The notes below the pieces were generated by a model. It made no database searches. It was not told the DNA's origin and was given only the letters and a program-made list of their open reading frames with translations. 52,970 nucleotides of DNA from Dehalococcoidia bacterium (GTDB lineage: Bacteria > Chloroflexota > Dehalococcoidia > Tepidiformales > Tepidiformaceae), in the NCBI GenBank assembly GCA_020850615.1, contig JADZEI010000087.1, forward strand, positions 1 through 52,970, in the 5' to 3' direction. The translations under genes and the position numbers were made by a program. Within the stretch, counting starts at the first letter, position 1. Each line of letters begins with the position of its first letter. Shown here in pieces: positions 17,024-25,611 of the stretch.

Positions 17024-18685
17024 TCAGGACTTCATCGAGATGTCGCCCTGGCCCAGGTGCGGCTTGCCGTCTCCGAAGACGTCGACCACGACCTTGTCCG
17101 AATGGACCACCAGCGTCTTGTTGAACGCGACCGAGATGCCGTACGCCTTCTCCATCGCAATCCGGTCGACTTCGCGGTACAGGGCGATGCGCTGCGCGTC
17201 GTCGTACTGCGCCCGTGCAGCCGCGAGCTTGCTGTCGATGTCCGTATCCTTCACCTGCGTCCCGGCCTTGCCATACGTGCCGTCGCTGGCGAAGAGGAAG
17301 CTCAGCGTCTGCCAGGAGTCGATCCGGCCGGAGAAGCCGGCGATGAAGCTATCGCCCTGCTGCTCCTGGATGAACTTGTTGAAGTAGTCCGGCGCCGGGA
17401 GCTGCGTCAGCTGCACCGTGATGCCGACCTCCTTCAGCTGCGCCTGGATCACTTCGCCCACGCGGACCGCTTCGGGCGAGTTCTGCACCGTCATGCTGAA
17501 GCTGAAGCCGTCCGGCAGGCCGCCCGCCGAGAGCTCGTCCCGGGCCTTCTTCTGGTCGTACTGGAGGCCCTTGTAGTCCTTGTCGAATTCGCCGTTGCCG
17601 GGGCCCATGAACGACGTCCCGGGCGAGGACAGGTCGTTGTAGATGCCCTTGCAGATGGCCGCCCGGTCGATGCCGAACGCCACCGCCCGCCGCGCATGCT
17701 CGTTGTTGAACGGCGGCCGGTTGGAGTTGAGGTAGATCATCGGCGTCACCGCCACGCCCTCCCGCTCGGCCGCGACGAACCCGCGCTCGCTCTTGAACGC
17801 CGGGTACGACCGCGCCGGGATGTTCCAGAAGAGGTTGATCTCGCCCGACTTCAGGCCGTTCACCGCCGTGTTCTCATCCGGCACCGAAAGGAACCGGATC
17901 TCGTCCACGTAGGGCAGCCCCTGCTGCCAGTAGTTCGCGTTCCGGACCACCACGACGCGGTTGTCCAGCACCCGCTCCTTGAACGTGAACGCGCCCGTCC
18001 CGACGGGGTTGTTGATGATGTCCTTGCCGAACTTGTCGATCGACGCCGGGGAGATCATCATGCCTGGCCGGTCGCCCCAGATCCGGGCCAGCGGCGCATA
18101 CGGCCCGCTGAGCTTGTAGGTCGCCGTGTACTCGTCCGGCGTCTCCACGGCCGTGACCGGCGCGAGGTCTGTCCGCACGTTCGACGTGATGTCCGGGTTC
18201 GTGCCCCATTCCCAGTTCCGCTTCACCGCGGCGGCGTTGAACGGCGTCCCGTCGTGGAAGGTCACGCCCTGCCGAAGCTTGAACGTGAAGGTCGTCGGGT
18301 CCGGCGCTTCCCAGTCCTCCGCCAGCGACCGTCCCTTCTGCAGCTGGAAGTCCTTGTCGTAGGAGATCAGGTTGTCGAACACCGTCCAGAGGAACTGGTG
18401 GTCGGTGCCGCCCACGCCCTGCACCGGCTCCAGCCCGCTGAAGTTGCCCGCGATCCGGTGGAGGATCGTGCCGCCCATCGCGCGCGCGGCAGTGGTCGTA
18501 GCGCTCGCCGCCGCCGTCCCGGTCGCGGCCGTGCCGGTCGATGTCCCGGTCGCTTCGTCATCGTCGTCGTCGTCGCCGCAACCCACCGCGGCCAGCGCTG
18601 CAAGTCCGCCGCCGGTCGCCGTGAGCGTCCCGAGAAAGCGCCGCCGCGAAAGCTGCGCCCGCCGCGTCCAGTAGTTCTCTCGCAC
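17024..18685 (-). CDS. ABC transporter substrate-binding lipoprotein (SBP_bac_5), second transporter
   Basis: Binding protein of 553 residues. The N-terminus has a twin-arginine motif (SRRRFLGT), a hydrophobic core and a lipobox ending AAVGC, then GDDDDDDE and a Thr/Ala-rich linker. The mature domain shows FTFKLRQGVTFHDGTPFNAA, FNNEHARRAVAFGIDRAAI and VRVGEVIQAQLKEVGITVQL, all typical of family 5 binding proteins. The GTG start follows GGAGGG by 8 nt. It is the first gene of the minus-strand operon (with CaiB and both permeases) and diverges from the TetR gene at 18832, with two shared operator-like sites between them. Ligand unknown. Confidence 0.9.
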   Translation of the reverse strand: MRENYWTRRAQLSRRRFLGTLTATGGGLAALAAVGCGDDDDDDEATGTSTGTAATGTAAASATTTAARAMGGTILHRIAGNFSGLEPVQGVGGTDHQFLWTVFDNLISYDKDFQLQKGRSLAEDWEAPDPTTFTFKLRQGVTFHDGTPFNAAAVKRNWEWGTNPDITSNVRTDLAPVTAVETPDEYTATYKLSGPYAPLARIWGDRPGMMISPASIDKFGKDIINNPVGTGAFTFKERVLDNRVVVVRNANYWQQGLPYVDEIRFLSVPDENTAVNGLKSGEINLFWNIPARSYPAFKSERGFVAAEREGVAVTPMIYLNSNRPPFNNEHARRAVAFGIDRAAICKGIYNDLSSPGTSFMGPGNGEFDKDYKGLQYDQKKARDELSAGGLPDGFSFSMTVQNSPEAVRVGEVIQAQLKEVGITVQLTQLPAPDYFNKFIQEQQGDSFIAGFSGRIDSWQTLSFLFASDGTYGKAGTQVKDTDIDSKLAAARAQYDDAQRIALYREVDRIAMEKAYGISVAFNKTLVVHSDKVVVDVFGDGKPHLGQGDISMKS

Positions 18686-18735
18686 CTGTCCATCCCTCCG
18701 GTGGCACCCCGGTTTGGGGCACCAGGCTCGGCCGG

Positions 18736-18765
18736 ATTCTGTGCACCCCGCACAACGCCTGTCAA
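18736..18765 (-). promoter_or_regulatory. Promoter of the second ABC/CoA operon
   Basis: Reading the minus strand, a perfect TTGACA (18765-18760) and CAGAAT (18741-18736, four of six) are separated by 18 bp. The -35 box overlaps the upstream operator-like repeat at 18763-18776. The predicted leader of about 45 nt carries the GGAGGG ribosome binding site used by the GTG at 18685. Confidence 0.55.
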
Positions 18766-18798
18766 ACGACCGTTCGCCTCAGGCCAAGCGTTCGTTTG
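18763..18798. promoter_or_regulatory. Two operator-like sites for the divergent TetR regulator
   Basis: Site 1 (18763-18776, CAAACGACCGTTCG) and site 2 (18785-18798, CAAGCGTTCGTTTG) are near-palindromes of the form CNAACGNNCGTTNG, with zero and one mismatch respectively. Their starts are 22 bp apart, two helical turns. This form resembles the site I recall for acyl-CoA-responsive TetR regulators such as Thermus PaaR. Site 1 overlaps the -35 of the minus-strand operon and site 2 overlaps the -35 of the TetR gene, so one protein could repress both. Confidence 0.6.
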
Positions 18799-18824
18799 TT
18801 CGATGACCGCGCCCAACCTAGACT
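18796..18824 (+). promoter_or_regulatory. Promoter of the second TetR gene (near-leaderless)
   Basis: TTGTTC (18796-18801) and TAGACT (18819-18824) lie 17 bp apart. The ATG at 18832 starts 7 nt after the -10 box, so the transcript should begin at or next to the start codon. No ribosome binding site is visible. Confidence 0.45.
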
Positions 18825-18831
18825 GGCGCGC

Positions 18832-19470
18832 ATGCGCCTCTCCCGCCGCCAGCCCGTTACTCCCAACCGGGAAGACCAGATCCTCGCGGCGGCGCTCGAG
18901 CTCTTCTTCACCCGCGGCTACCACGCCTGCTCCCTCCGCGACCTCGCCGGCGTCCTCGAAATGAACGTCGCGACGCTCTACCACTACTTCGAAAGCAAGG
19001 ACCAGATCCTCTTCCGCCTCCAGCACGACGGCATGGCCATCCTGGTGGAACGTGCCACCGCCGCCCTCGCCGCCGTCCCCGCCGGCGACCACGCGGGACG
19101 GATGCGCGCCCTCTGCCGCGCCCACTTTACCTACCACACCGAGCACACCTGGAGCGCCCGCCTCCACGTCGCGGAGTTCCGCTCGCTCGAGCCCGCCTCC
19201 CGCGAGGTCATCCGCGACCAGATGAAGGCCTACGAACGCATCTTCATCGACGTGGTGGCGGCGGGTGTGAAGGCTGGCGTCTTCGCGCCCAACGCCACCA
19301 AGATCACCGCGTTCACTGTCATGGGGGCCGGCGCCCACATCAGCAACTGGTACCACGCCGACGGCCCCCTCAGCGCCGCCGCGATCGTCGACGAAGCCGT
19401 CGAGTTCGTCATGGACGGGCTCCTCGCGCGCCGCCGCCGCACCCGCACCACCCCCACGGAGCCCGCCTGA
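18832..19470 (+). CDS. TetR/AcrR-family transcriptional regulator (second)
   Basis: TetR repressor of 212 residues. The helix-turn-helix region reads ILAAALELFFTRGYHACSLR then LEMNVATLYHYFESKDQIL. The C-terminal domain is about 150 residues and resembles the paralogue at 1446 in shared phrases such as the REVIRDQMKAYERIFIDVV segment. ATG 18832 is preferred because it lies 7 nt after a -10 box; a TTG 36 nt upstream falls inside the operator region. The stop overlaps the ATG of the carboxyltransferase (TGATG), making a two-gene operon. Confidence 0.88.
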   Translation: MRLSRRQPVTPNREDQILAAALELFFTRGYHACSLRDLAGVLEMNVATLYHYFESKDQILFRLQHDGMAILVERATAALAAVPAGDHAGRMRALCRAHFTYHTEHTWSARLHVAEFRSLEPASREVIRDQMKAYERIFIDVVAAGVKAGVFAPNATKITAFTVMGAGAHISNWYHADGPLSAAAIVDEAVEFVMDGLLARRRRTRTTPTEPA

Positions 19471-21029
19471 TGTCCTGGGAACCCGAAGTCAACGAAATCG
19501 CACTCCGGCGCCAGCTCGCCCTCCAGATGGGCGGCCCCGAGCGCATCAAGCGGCAGCACGATGGTGGCAAGCTCACCGTCCGTGAACGCATCGCCGCGCT
19601 TGTGGACCCCGGCAGCTTCGAAGAGATCGGCGGCCTCGCCGGCGTCGGCACCTACACCGACGGCGAGCTCACCGCCTTCCTCCCGGCGCCCTTCGTCGGT
19701 GGCGTCGCCCGCGTCGACGGCCGCCCGGTCGCGGTTGGCGGCGAGGACTTCACCGTCCGCGGCGGCTCCGCCTCCATGCCGATGGAGCGCAACAAGGGCA
19801 CGTTCCTCGAACGGCTCGCCCAGGAATGGCGGCTCCCCCTCTTCCTCTTCCTCGACGGCGCCGGTGCGAACGTGGAGAGCATCGATAGCCTCGGCCACAC
19901 CTACCTCCCGAGCTCCCATAACGTCTTCGCCCCGATGGTCGAGGCTGGCGTCGAAGTGCCGGTCATGGGCGCAATCGTCGGCTCCATCGCCGGCGCCGTC
20001 GCCGCCCGCGCGATGCTCTGCCACTTCACCGTGATGAGTGAGCCCGGCGGCGCGCTCTTCGCGGCCGGACCCCCGGTCGTCAAGCGCGCCCTCGGCGCCG
20101 ACGTGACGAAGCCCGAGCTCGGCGGCGTCAAGGTCCACGTCCAGACCTCCGGCGCCGTCGACAACGCCGCCCCCGACGAGCAGGACGTGATCCGCCAGCT
20201 CAAGAAGTTCTTCGGCTACCTGCCCTCGACCGTCCACGAGCTCCCGCCCGTCATCCCCTGCGACGACCCGCCCGACCGCCGCGAGGAGTCGCTGCTCACG
20301 CTCGTGCCACGCACCCGGACGCGGCCATACAACATGCGCAAGGTCATCGAGGCGATCTGCGACAACGGCGACTTCTTCGAGATCCAGCCGCAGTACGGGA
20401 CGTCCGTGATCGTCGCGCTCACCCGCATCAACGGCATGCCCGTGGGCCTGATCGCCAACAACCCCATGATGATGGGCGGCGCGCTGACCGCCGGTGCGAG
20501 CGACAAGCAGGGCCACTTCTCCGAGCTCTGCGACCACTTCCACATCCCGATCGTCTACCTGGCCGACGTCCCCGGGTTCATGATCGGGCCCCAGGCGGAG
20601 CAGGCGGGCACCCTCCGCCGCGGCATGCGTGCCTTCTGGGCCAGCATCAACATGACCGTGCCCGTGCTCACCGTCGTCACGCGGAAGAACTACGGCATGG
20701 CCGGCCACATCACCGGCCGCGCGAACAAGCTGAACTACCGCCTCGGCTGGCCCAGCGGCGAGTGGGGCTCGATCCCGATCGAGGGCGGCGTCGACGCCGC
20801 CTTCCGTCGCGAGATCGAGACCGCCGAGGATCCCGTGAAGCGCCGCGCCGAGATCGAAGCCCGCCTCCAGGAGTACCGCAGCGTCTTCCGCACCGCCGAA
20901 GCCTTCGGCGTCGAAGACCTCATCGACCCCCGCGACACCCGCCGTTACATCGCCAAATGGCTCGAAATCGCCTACCGCCAGCTCCCCATCGAGCTCGGCA
21001 TCAAATCCAAACCCGGCGTGCGCCCATAA
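19470..21029 (+). CDS. Acyl-CoA carboxyltransferase-family protein (propionyl-CoA carboxylase beta-like)
   Basis: Carboxyltransferase of 519 residues, translationally coupled to the TetR gene. The N-terminus MGGPERIKRQHDGGKLTVRE and VDPGSFEEIGG are characteristic. The first-half oxyanion region appears as LFLDGAGANVESID rather than GGGARI, so this copy belongs to a subgroup unlike that at 11020. The second half is well conserved: PYNMRKVIEAICDNGDFFEI, YLADVPGFMIGPQAEQAG, and TRKNYGMAGH. The substrate is probably an acyl-CoA from the TetR-controlled pathway. No biotin carboxylase partner is nearby. Confidence 0.87.
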   Translation: MSWEPEVNEIALRRQLALQMGGPERIKRQHDGGKLTVRERIAALVDPGSFEEIGGLAGVGTYTDGELTAFLPAPFVGGVARVDGRPVAVGGEDFTVRGGSASMPMERNKGTFLERLAQEWRLPLFLFLDGAGANVESIDSLGHTYLPSSHNVFAPMVEAGVEVPVMGAIVGSIAGAVAARAMLCHFTVMSEPGGALFAAGPPVVKRALGADVTKPELGGVKVHVQTSGAVDNAAPDEQDVIRQLKKFFGYLPSTVHELPPVIPCDDPPDRREESLLTLVPRTRTRPYNMRKVIEAICDNGDFFEIQPQYGTSVIVALTRINGMPVGLIANNPMMMGGALTAGASDKQGHFSELCDHFHIPIVYLADVPGFMIGPQAEQAGTLRRGMRAFWASINMTVPVLTVVTRKNYGMAGHITGRANKLNYRLGWPSGEWGSIPIEGGVDAAFRREIETAEDPVKRRAEIEARLQEYRSVFRTAEAFGVEDLIDPRDTRRYIAKWLEIAYRQLPIELGIKSKPGVRP

Positions 21030-21580
21030 CGAAGCGGGAGGACGCATCCTCGCGGCTCTTGGGCATGAACTTGGGCATCGACTCTCGGGCGGGCATAGCG
21101 ACCGGCGCCACCGTGCAAGCCGCGCCGGAGTCGGACTGCGAGTCGACCCGGCCGGTGGTGGCGGAGCGACCAGACTAATCGTATATCTAGGGGCCACGAC
21201 ACCCGAGAAACCGAAAATTGGCCGACCCCCTTGAGCACGCCGTCGCTGCGCTAGCCGACCTTGTGGAATCGGAGCTGGCACTTGCGTGGCCGGCGCGCCG
21301 ATCTCGCCATTTCGGCGTCGTGGTACTCCGCCGAGGAACCAGACGAGGAACCTTCGAGTGACAGCAGCTGGTGACGCTGACCTGCTCCGAGCTACGGCCG
21401 TCCGCCGTCGACCACGAGATTGGATGAGTCTGACGGCGCATTGCGACGACGCTGTTGACGCCAGACGGGCGAATCCTGAACCACCTCCGCCGAATCCCTC
21501 TCCCCCACCACCACCCCTCCTCCCCCGCGCCCTGTATCATCCCCGCCCATCACCCGATCCCGGTGCATGGAGCACGACCG
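21030..21580. other. 551-bp intergenic region without a recognised gene
   Basis: Base composition is less GC-rich than its neighbours (for example around 21175-21220). A 47-codon frame from TTG 21218 to TGA 21361 has a plausible protein-like composition (VAALADLVESELALAWPARR) but a lower GC3 than real genes here and no ribosome binding site, so it may be a gene remnant or chance. A -10-like TATCAT at 21536-21541 could serve the downstream gene. I see no transposase, RNA gene or repeat. Confidence 0.4.
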
Positions 21581-22558
21581 ATGACCCTGCCTTCCCGGCT
21601 CCCTTCCTATAAGGAGCTCCCCGTCTCCCCGGGCGCCCCGCCCAGGACCGCCTGGGGCCTCTTCGGCCCCGATGACAACGTCGGCATGTTCAACCTCCAG
21701 ACGCCCGAGCGCGTCGCCGCCGCCGCCCGGCTCGTCCGCAAGGGCGCCGTCTTCCCCATGAACTGGGAGCAAGAGAAGCCCAACCCGCCCCTCTACAGCC
21801 GCGGCCGTTTCCGCCACACCGTCATGCGCGACATCCCCGTCGGCCACCACGGCGACGACGTCCTCGACAACTTCTTCACCCAGGCCTCCAGCCAGTGGGA
21901 CGGCCTCACCCACGTCGGCGACTTCGAGCACGGCTTCTGGGGCGGCGTCACGAACGAGCAGCTCCGCCAGTCGCAGGACAAGTCCCGCCTCGGCATCGAC
22001 CACTGGGCCCGCCGCGGCATCGCCGGCCGCGCCGTCGTGCTGGACGTCGGCCGCTACCTCGAATCCCAGGGCCGCCCGTTCGATTGCAGCCAGCGCGTCG
22101 AGATCACGCCCGAGGACCTCGAAGCCACCCGCGCCGCCGAGGGCGTCGAATTCGAACCCGGCGACGTCTGGCTGATCCACACCGGCTGGGTCGAATGGTA
22201 CGAAGCCCAGTCCCCGCTGGTCCGCCGCCAGATCTCCGTGACCGAAAACCTCCGCACGCCCGGCCTCCAGTGCTCCGAAGCCATGGCCGAGTACATCTTC
22301 GACCGCCACCCCGCCGCTGTCTGCGGCGATAACCCCGCGCTCGAAGCCTGGCCCCCGCCCAACTTCATCGACCCCGATGGCTTCCTCCACCACTGGATCA
22401 TCGGGCGCTTCGGCATCGCCATCGGCGAGATGTTCCAGCTCACCGGGCTCTCCGCCGACTGCGCCGAAGACCGCGTCTACGAGTGCTTCTTCGCCGGCGC
22501 ACCGCTCAACATCAAGGGCGGCACCGGCAGCCCGCCCAACGCCCTGGCGATCAAGTAG
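21581..22558 (+). CDS. Cyclase-family protein (kynurenine formamidase-like hydrolase fold)
   Basis: Protein of 325 residues of the Pfam Cyclase superfamily, metal-dependent amidohydrolase/lactonase-like enzymes including bacterial kynurenine formamidase. The segment SSQWDGLTHVGDFEHGFWGG matches the family region that holds metal-binding His and Asp residues. IHTGWVEWYEA and CGDNPALEAWPPPN are also typical. ATG 21581 has GGAG at 21569-21572. It is monocistronic, with a hairpin terminator after it. Adjacent CoA-catabolism genes make ring opening or ester hydrolysis of a carboxylic substrate plausible, but the substrate is unknown. Confidence 0.8.
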   Translation: MTLPSRLPSYKELPVSPGAPPRTAWGLFGPDDNVGMFNLQTPERVAAAARLVRKGAVFPMNWEQEKPNPPLYSRGRFRHTVMRDIPVGHHGDDVLDNFFTQASSQWDGLTHVGDFEHGFWGGVTNEQLRQSQDKSRLGIDHWARRGIAGRAVVLDVGRYLESQGRPFDCSQRVEITPEDLEATRAAEGVEFEPGDVWLIHTGWVEWYEAQSPLVRRQISVTENLRTPGLQCSEAMAEYIFDRHPAAVCGDNPALEAWPPPNFIDPDGFLHHWIIGRFGIAIGEMFQLTGLSADCAEDRVYECFFAGAPLNIKGGTGSPPNALAIK

Positions 22559-22578
22559 CGCCACCACCTGACCGTCCC

Positions 22579-22610
22579 ACGGGGCCGGGGCAACAGCCGC
22601 CCGGCCCCGT
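22579..22610 (+). terminator. Hairpin terminator after the cyclase-family gene
   Basis: A perfect 11-bp stem, ACGGGGCCGGG (22579-22589) with CCCGGCCCCGT (22600-22610), and a 10-nt loop, 20 bp after the stop codon. No strong T-tract follows, which is common in GC-rich genomes. Confidence 0.6.
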
Positions 22611-22752
22611 TCCAGTGGGCCAAAAGGCCGTCATCGGAAGCGCGAAAAGAAAGGGTCTGTAAGTTCAGGTTTGCGTCAGGGTTCTTGCGGAAACCCCTGC
22701 GCGTTCCCCCCGCCGACGCTCCCGCCGTCTCCTCCCGATGCTCAGATGGGAC

Positions 22753-22770
22753 GGTACGGTGGGCCGTACC
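22753..22770. repeat. Perfect inverted repeat upstream of the chemoreceptor
   Basis: GGTACGG (22753-22759), loop TGGG, CCGTACC (22764-22770). It lies 32 nt before the chemoreceptor ATG and could be an operator or a leader hairpin. The surrounding sequence does not fit a c-di-GMP riboswitch. Confidence 0.4.
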
Positions 22771-22802
22771 CGCGCGCCGGGTTTGCGGCAGGGAGACAAC
22801 TC

Positions 22803-24812
22803 ATGTCCTGGTTCAACAACGTCAGCGTCCGCTGGAAGCTGCTCGGGACGATTCTTCTCGTGAGCGGCATCATGGGCGTCGTTGGCTATCTCGGCATCCG
22901 CACCGCCCAGGGCATCAAGGGTGACCTCGACGGCGTCGCCGGCAACAACCTCGCCAGCGTCCAGCTGCTCGACGAGATGGCCCAGTCCTACCTGAAGTCC
23001 GGCCGCGACCTCCGTACCGCAATCCTCGTTTCCGACCAGGCATCGGTTGATGCGAACCTCGACTCGGCCGAAAAGCTCATGGCCCAGCATGAGGCCGCCG
23101 TCGCCGAGTACCGCAAGCTGCCCTGGTCCGACGAAGAAAAGCGGCTCATGGCCGACTACGACACCCTCTACCCCGAGTGGAAGAGCGAGACGCTGGCCGT
23201 CATCGCCGAAGCGCGAAAGAACACCGACGAGGCCAACGCTGCCGCGCTCGATGCCATGCTGACCCGGGCCGTCCCGCTCGGCACAAAGATGACTGAGGAC
23301 ATGGACGGCCTCATCGCCAACAACGCCGCCCAGGCCGGGGCCGCCGTCGCCGATGCCGGCGCCGACTACAGCGCGAACGTGAAGGTCCTCGTCGGCGTCA
23401 TCATCGCTGGCGTCGCCATCGCCGTCGTTATCGGCTTCGTCGTCGCCCGCAACATCGCCAACGCGGTCGGCAAGGTCCGCCTCGCCGCCGCGGGCATCGC
23501 CACCGGCGACCTCGACCAGGACGTCACCATGAAGCAGCGCGACGAGATCGGCCAGATGGCCGCGTCCTTCGGTGAGATGATCGCCTACCTGCGCGAGATG
23601 GCCGGCAGCGCCGACGGCGTCGCCCAGGGCGACCTCACTGCCGATGTCCACCCGCGCGGCGACCGCGACACCCTCGGCAACGCGCTCAACACCATGGTCT
23701 GCAACCTCCGCGAGATCATCGCCGGCGTCCAGTCCGGCGCCACCGCGATCACCTCCGCCGCTGGCCAGCTCCGCGATTCGAGCGACCAGATGGCCGCCGC
23801 TACCAGCCAGATCGCCACTGCTATCAACGACGTGACCCGCTCCAGCGTCACCCTCGCCGGCCTCTCCCAGGATTCGGCCCGCGAGATCGAGAAGGTCGCC
23901 GCGGGCTCCGAAGAGGTCGCCGCCGCCGCCGAAGAGAACTCCGCCGCCGCCGGCCAGTCCCGCGACGAAGCGACCGCGATGGGCGACCGCATCGGCGTCG
24001 TCGCCGCCACTTCGCAACAGGTCGCCCAGGCGGCCGAGCAGTCCCGCCTCGTCGCCGTCCAGGGCGAGAAAGCCGTGAGCCAGGCGGTCACCTCCATGGA
24101 AGCCATCGCCGGCGCCGTCGGCCGCGCCAGCCAGACCATCAACCAGCTCGGCGAATACGGCCAGCAGATCGGCGACATCGTCAAGACGATCGACGAGATC
24201 GCCTCGCAGACGAATCTCCTTGCCCTCAACGCCGCCATCGAAGCCGCCCGGGCGGGCGAGCAGGGCCGCGGGTTCGCCGTCGTCGCCGAATCCGTCCGCT
24301 CCCTCGCCGAGCGCTCCTCCGAAGCCACGAAGGAGATCGCCGGACTCATCGCCCGCGTCCAGGATGGTACCCGCGAAGCCGTCGATGCCATGGCCGCCGG
24401 CGTCCAGGACGTCGATGCTGGCCGCGAAATCACCGCCCAGGCCGGTGACGCCCTCCGCAGCATCATGACCTCCGTCGGCGACGCCGCCGTCCAGGTCAAC
24501 CGCATCGCCTCCGACGTCCAGGGCCTCGGCGAAGGCGCCGATCGCATCGTCGAATCCGCCACCGCCATCGCCGCATCCGCCTCGCAGTCCGCAGCGGGCG
24601 CCAGCGACATGGCGGGCGCGACCTCGCGCGTCACCGCTGCTGTCATGAAGGTCTCGTCCACCAGCGAGGAGACCTCCGCATCGGCCGAGCAGGTCTCCGC
24701 CTCCACCGAAGAGCTCTCCGCCCAGTCCGAAGAGCTCGCCGCCACCGCCAACCAGATGCGCGAGCTCGCCGCCGAGCTCAGCCGCGCCGCCGGCCGCTTC
24801 CGCCTCGCCTGA
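22803..24812 (+). CDS. Methyl-accepting chemotaxis protein (transmembrane chemoreceptor)
   Basis: Chemoreceptor of 669 residues. Membrane helix 1 (about residues 11-33) is followed by an extracytoplasmic helical bundle of about 160 residues (four-helix-bundle type), then helix 2 (about 194-216). Two consecutive HAMP domains follow (about 217-268 and 269-315); the second begins near [17 protein letters not shown]. The signalling hairpin tip has the conserved [20 protein letters not shown] near residue 464. The Ala/Glu-rich coiled coil continues to the C-terminus. ATG 22803 follows a purine-rich GGGAGA site. No che or flagellar genes are in the window, so it signals to a system encoded elsewhere, perhaps twitching/gliding or a Che-like pathway. 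Confidence 0.92.
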   Translation: MSWFNNVSVRWKLLGTILLVSGIMGVVGYLGIRTAQGIKGDLDGVAGNNLASVQLLDEMAQSYLKSGRDLRTAILVSDQASVDANLDSAEKLMAQHEAAVAEYRKLPWSDEEKRLMADYDTLYPEWKSETLAVIAEARKNTDEANAAALDAMLTRAVPLGTKMTEDMDGLIANNAAQAGAAVADAGADYSANVKVLVGVIIAGVAIAVVIGFVVARNIANAVGKVRLAAAGIATGDLDQDVTMKQRDEIGQMAASFGEMIAYLREMAGSADGVAQGDLTADVHPRGDRDTLGNALNTMVCNLREIIAGVQSGATAITSAAGQLRDSSDQMAAATSQIATAINDVTRSSVTLAGLSQDSAREIEKVAAGSEEVAAAAEENSAAAGQSRDEATAMGDRIGVVAATSQQVAQAAEQSRLVAVQGEKAVSQAVTSMEAIAGAVGRASQTINQLGEYGQQIGDIVKTIDEIASQTNLLALNAAIEAARAGEQGRGFAVVAESVRSLAERSSEATKEIAGLIARVQDGTREAVDAMAAGVQDVDAGREITAQAGDALRSIMTSVGDAAVQVNRIASDVQGLGEGADRIVESATAIAASASQSAAGASDMAGATSRVTAAVMKVSSTSEETSASAEQVSASTEELSAQSEELAATANQMRELAAELSRAAGRFRLA

Positions 24813-24832
24813 GCTGGCCAGGCCCGCACGCG

Positions 24833-24871
24833 CAGAGAGGGTGGCCTCCGGGGGGATGGCCACCCTCTCTG
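24833..24871. terminator. Bidirectional hairpin terminator
   Basis: A 14-bp perfect stem, CAGAGAGGGTGGCC (24833-24846) with GGCCACCCTCTCTG (24858-24871), and an 11-nt loop. It lies between the convergent chemoreceptor and DinB-like genes and could serve both. Confidence 0.75.
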
Positions 24872-24890
24872 CCTGTCCGGTTCGAAGGGC

Positions 24891-25409
24891 TCAGATACTG
24901 AACTGCAGCCCCATCATCCCCTTGATCAGGTTGATCTCGCCCAGGTGCATGAACCCGTGCGTCATCAGGATCTGGCGGTAGATCCGGTACTTCGGCATCT
25001 CCCCCAGCGGCTTGATCGCCTGGATCTCCCCGAACGACTCCGGGTCCACGTTCTTCACGAAGTCCAGCGTGTCCGCCGTGACCACCTTGCCGTATTCGCG
25101 CAGGTTCGCGACGTCGTTGATCACGATCCCGCGCGCCACGTCGAGCGACATCCCGGTGCCCTGCTCCACCGGCGGCAGGCCCATCCGCTCCGCCCAGCCC
25201 TCCGTCATCCAGAGCGGCTTCTGCTTCTTCATCACGAAGTTCACGATGTTGTCGTTCGTCCGGTAGATGTGCCAGGCGCTGAAGCCCGCGCTCGTCGTCT
25301 TCCCTTCCGGCAGCCAGTTCACCTGGTCCGTCGTCATCGAAGCCAGGGCCTCGTCCATCCAGTCCGTCATCTGCGTGATGCCATCTACCAGCACGTCGCG
25401 AAGGTCCAC
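24891..25409 (-). CDS. DinB-like (DinB superfamily) protein
   Basis: Small helical protein of 172 residues resembling the DinB/YfiT superfamily of metal-binding four-helix bundles, some of which are bacillithiol- or mycothiol-dependent transferases. Candidate metal-ligand histidines are in SAWHIYRTND and in ILMTHGFMHLGEINLIKGMM, the latter matching the C-terminal HxxxH-type pattern. The GTG at 25409 follows AGGAGG by 7 nt; a GTG 6 nt upstream is too close to that site. It is a single gene convergent with the chemoreceptor. Function within the superfamily is unknown. Confidence 0.75.
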   Translation of the reverse strand: MDLRDVLVDGITQMTDWMDEALASMTTDQVNWLPEGKTTSAGFSAWHIYRTNDNIVNFVMKKQKPLWMTEGWAERMGLPPVEQGTGMSLDVARGIVINDVANLREYGKVVTADTLDFVKNVDPESFGEIQAIKPLGEMPKYRIYRQILMTHGFMHLGEINLIKGMMGLQFSI

Positions 25410-25536
25410 GGTCACTCCTCCTGTTCGTGGCGCGGCGGCACCCACGCCCGATTTCGCCCGCAGCCTACGCCAACCGAACCCGCCGCGCGACCGCCTTTGC
25501 CACTGCCCTTTGCCCAGCTCGCCCCGCGCCACCCGG

Positions 25537-25564
25537 CCAACAGCTTACAGCCAACAGCCAACAG
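25537..25564. repeat. Heptad tandem repeat block 1 (CCAACAG x4)
   Basis: Four consecutive 7-bp units: CCAACAG, CTTACAG, CCAACAG, CCAACAG. The block lies in the 200-bp spacer between the DinB-like gene and aspartate kinase. The same unit recurs at 43885 and 47192, with the same type of variant (CTAACAG) as second unit at 43885. Confidence 0.8.
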
Positions 25565-25611
25565 CCCGGCCCACGTTGGTTCGTTTCCCCCGCCTGCCGC
25601 ATCCTTTCCTC

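Noticed and set aside
22660-22802. c-di-GMP (GEMM) riboswitch upstream of the chemoreceptor
   Set aside because: The conserved core of that riboswitch is absent; only one short hairpin is visible.
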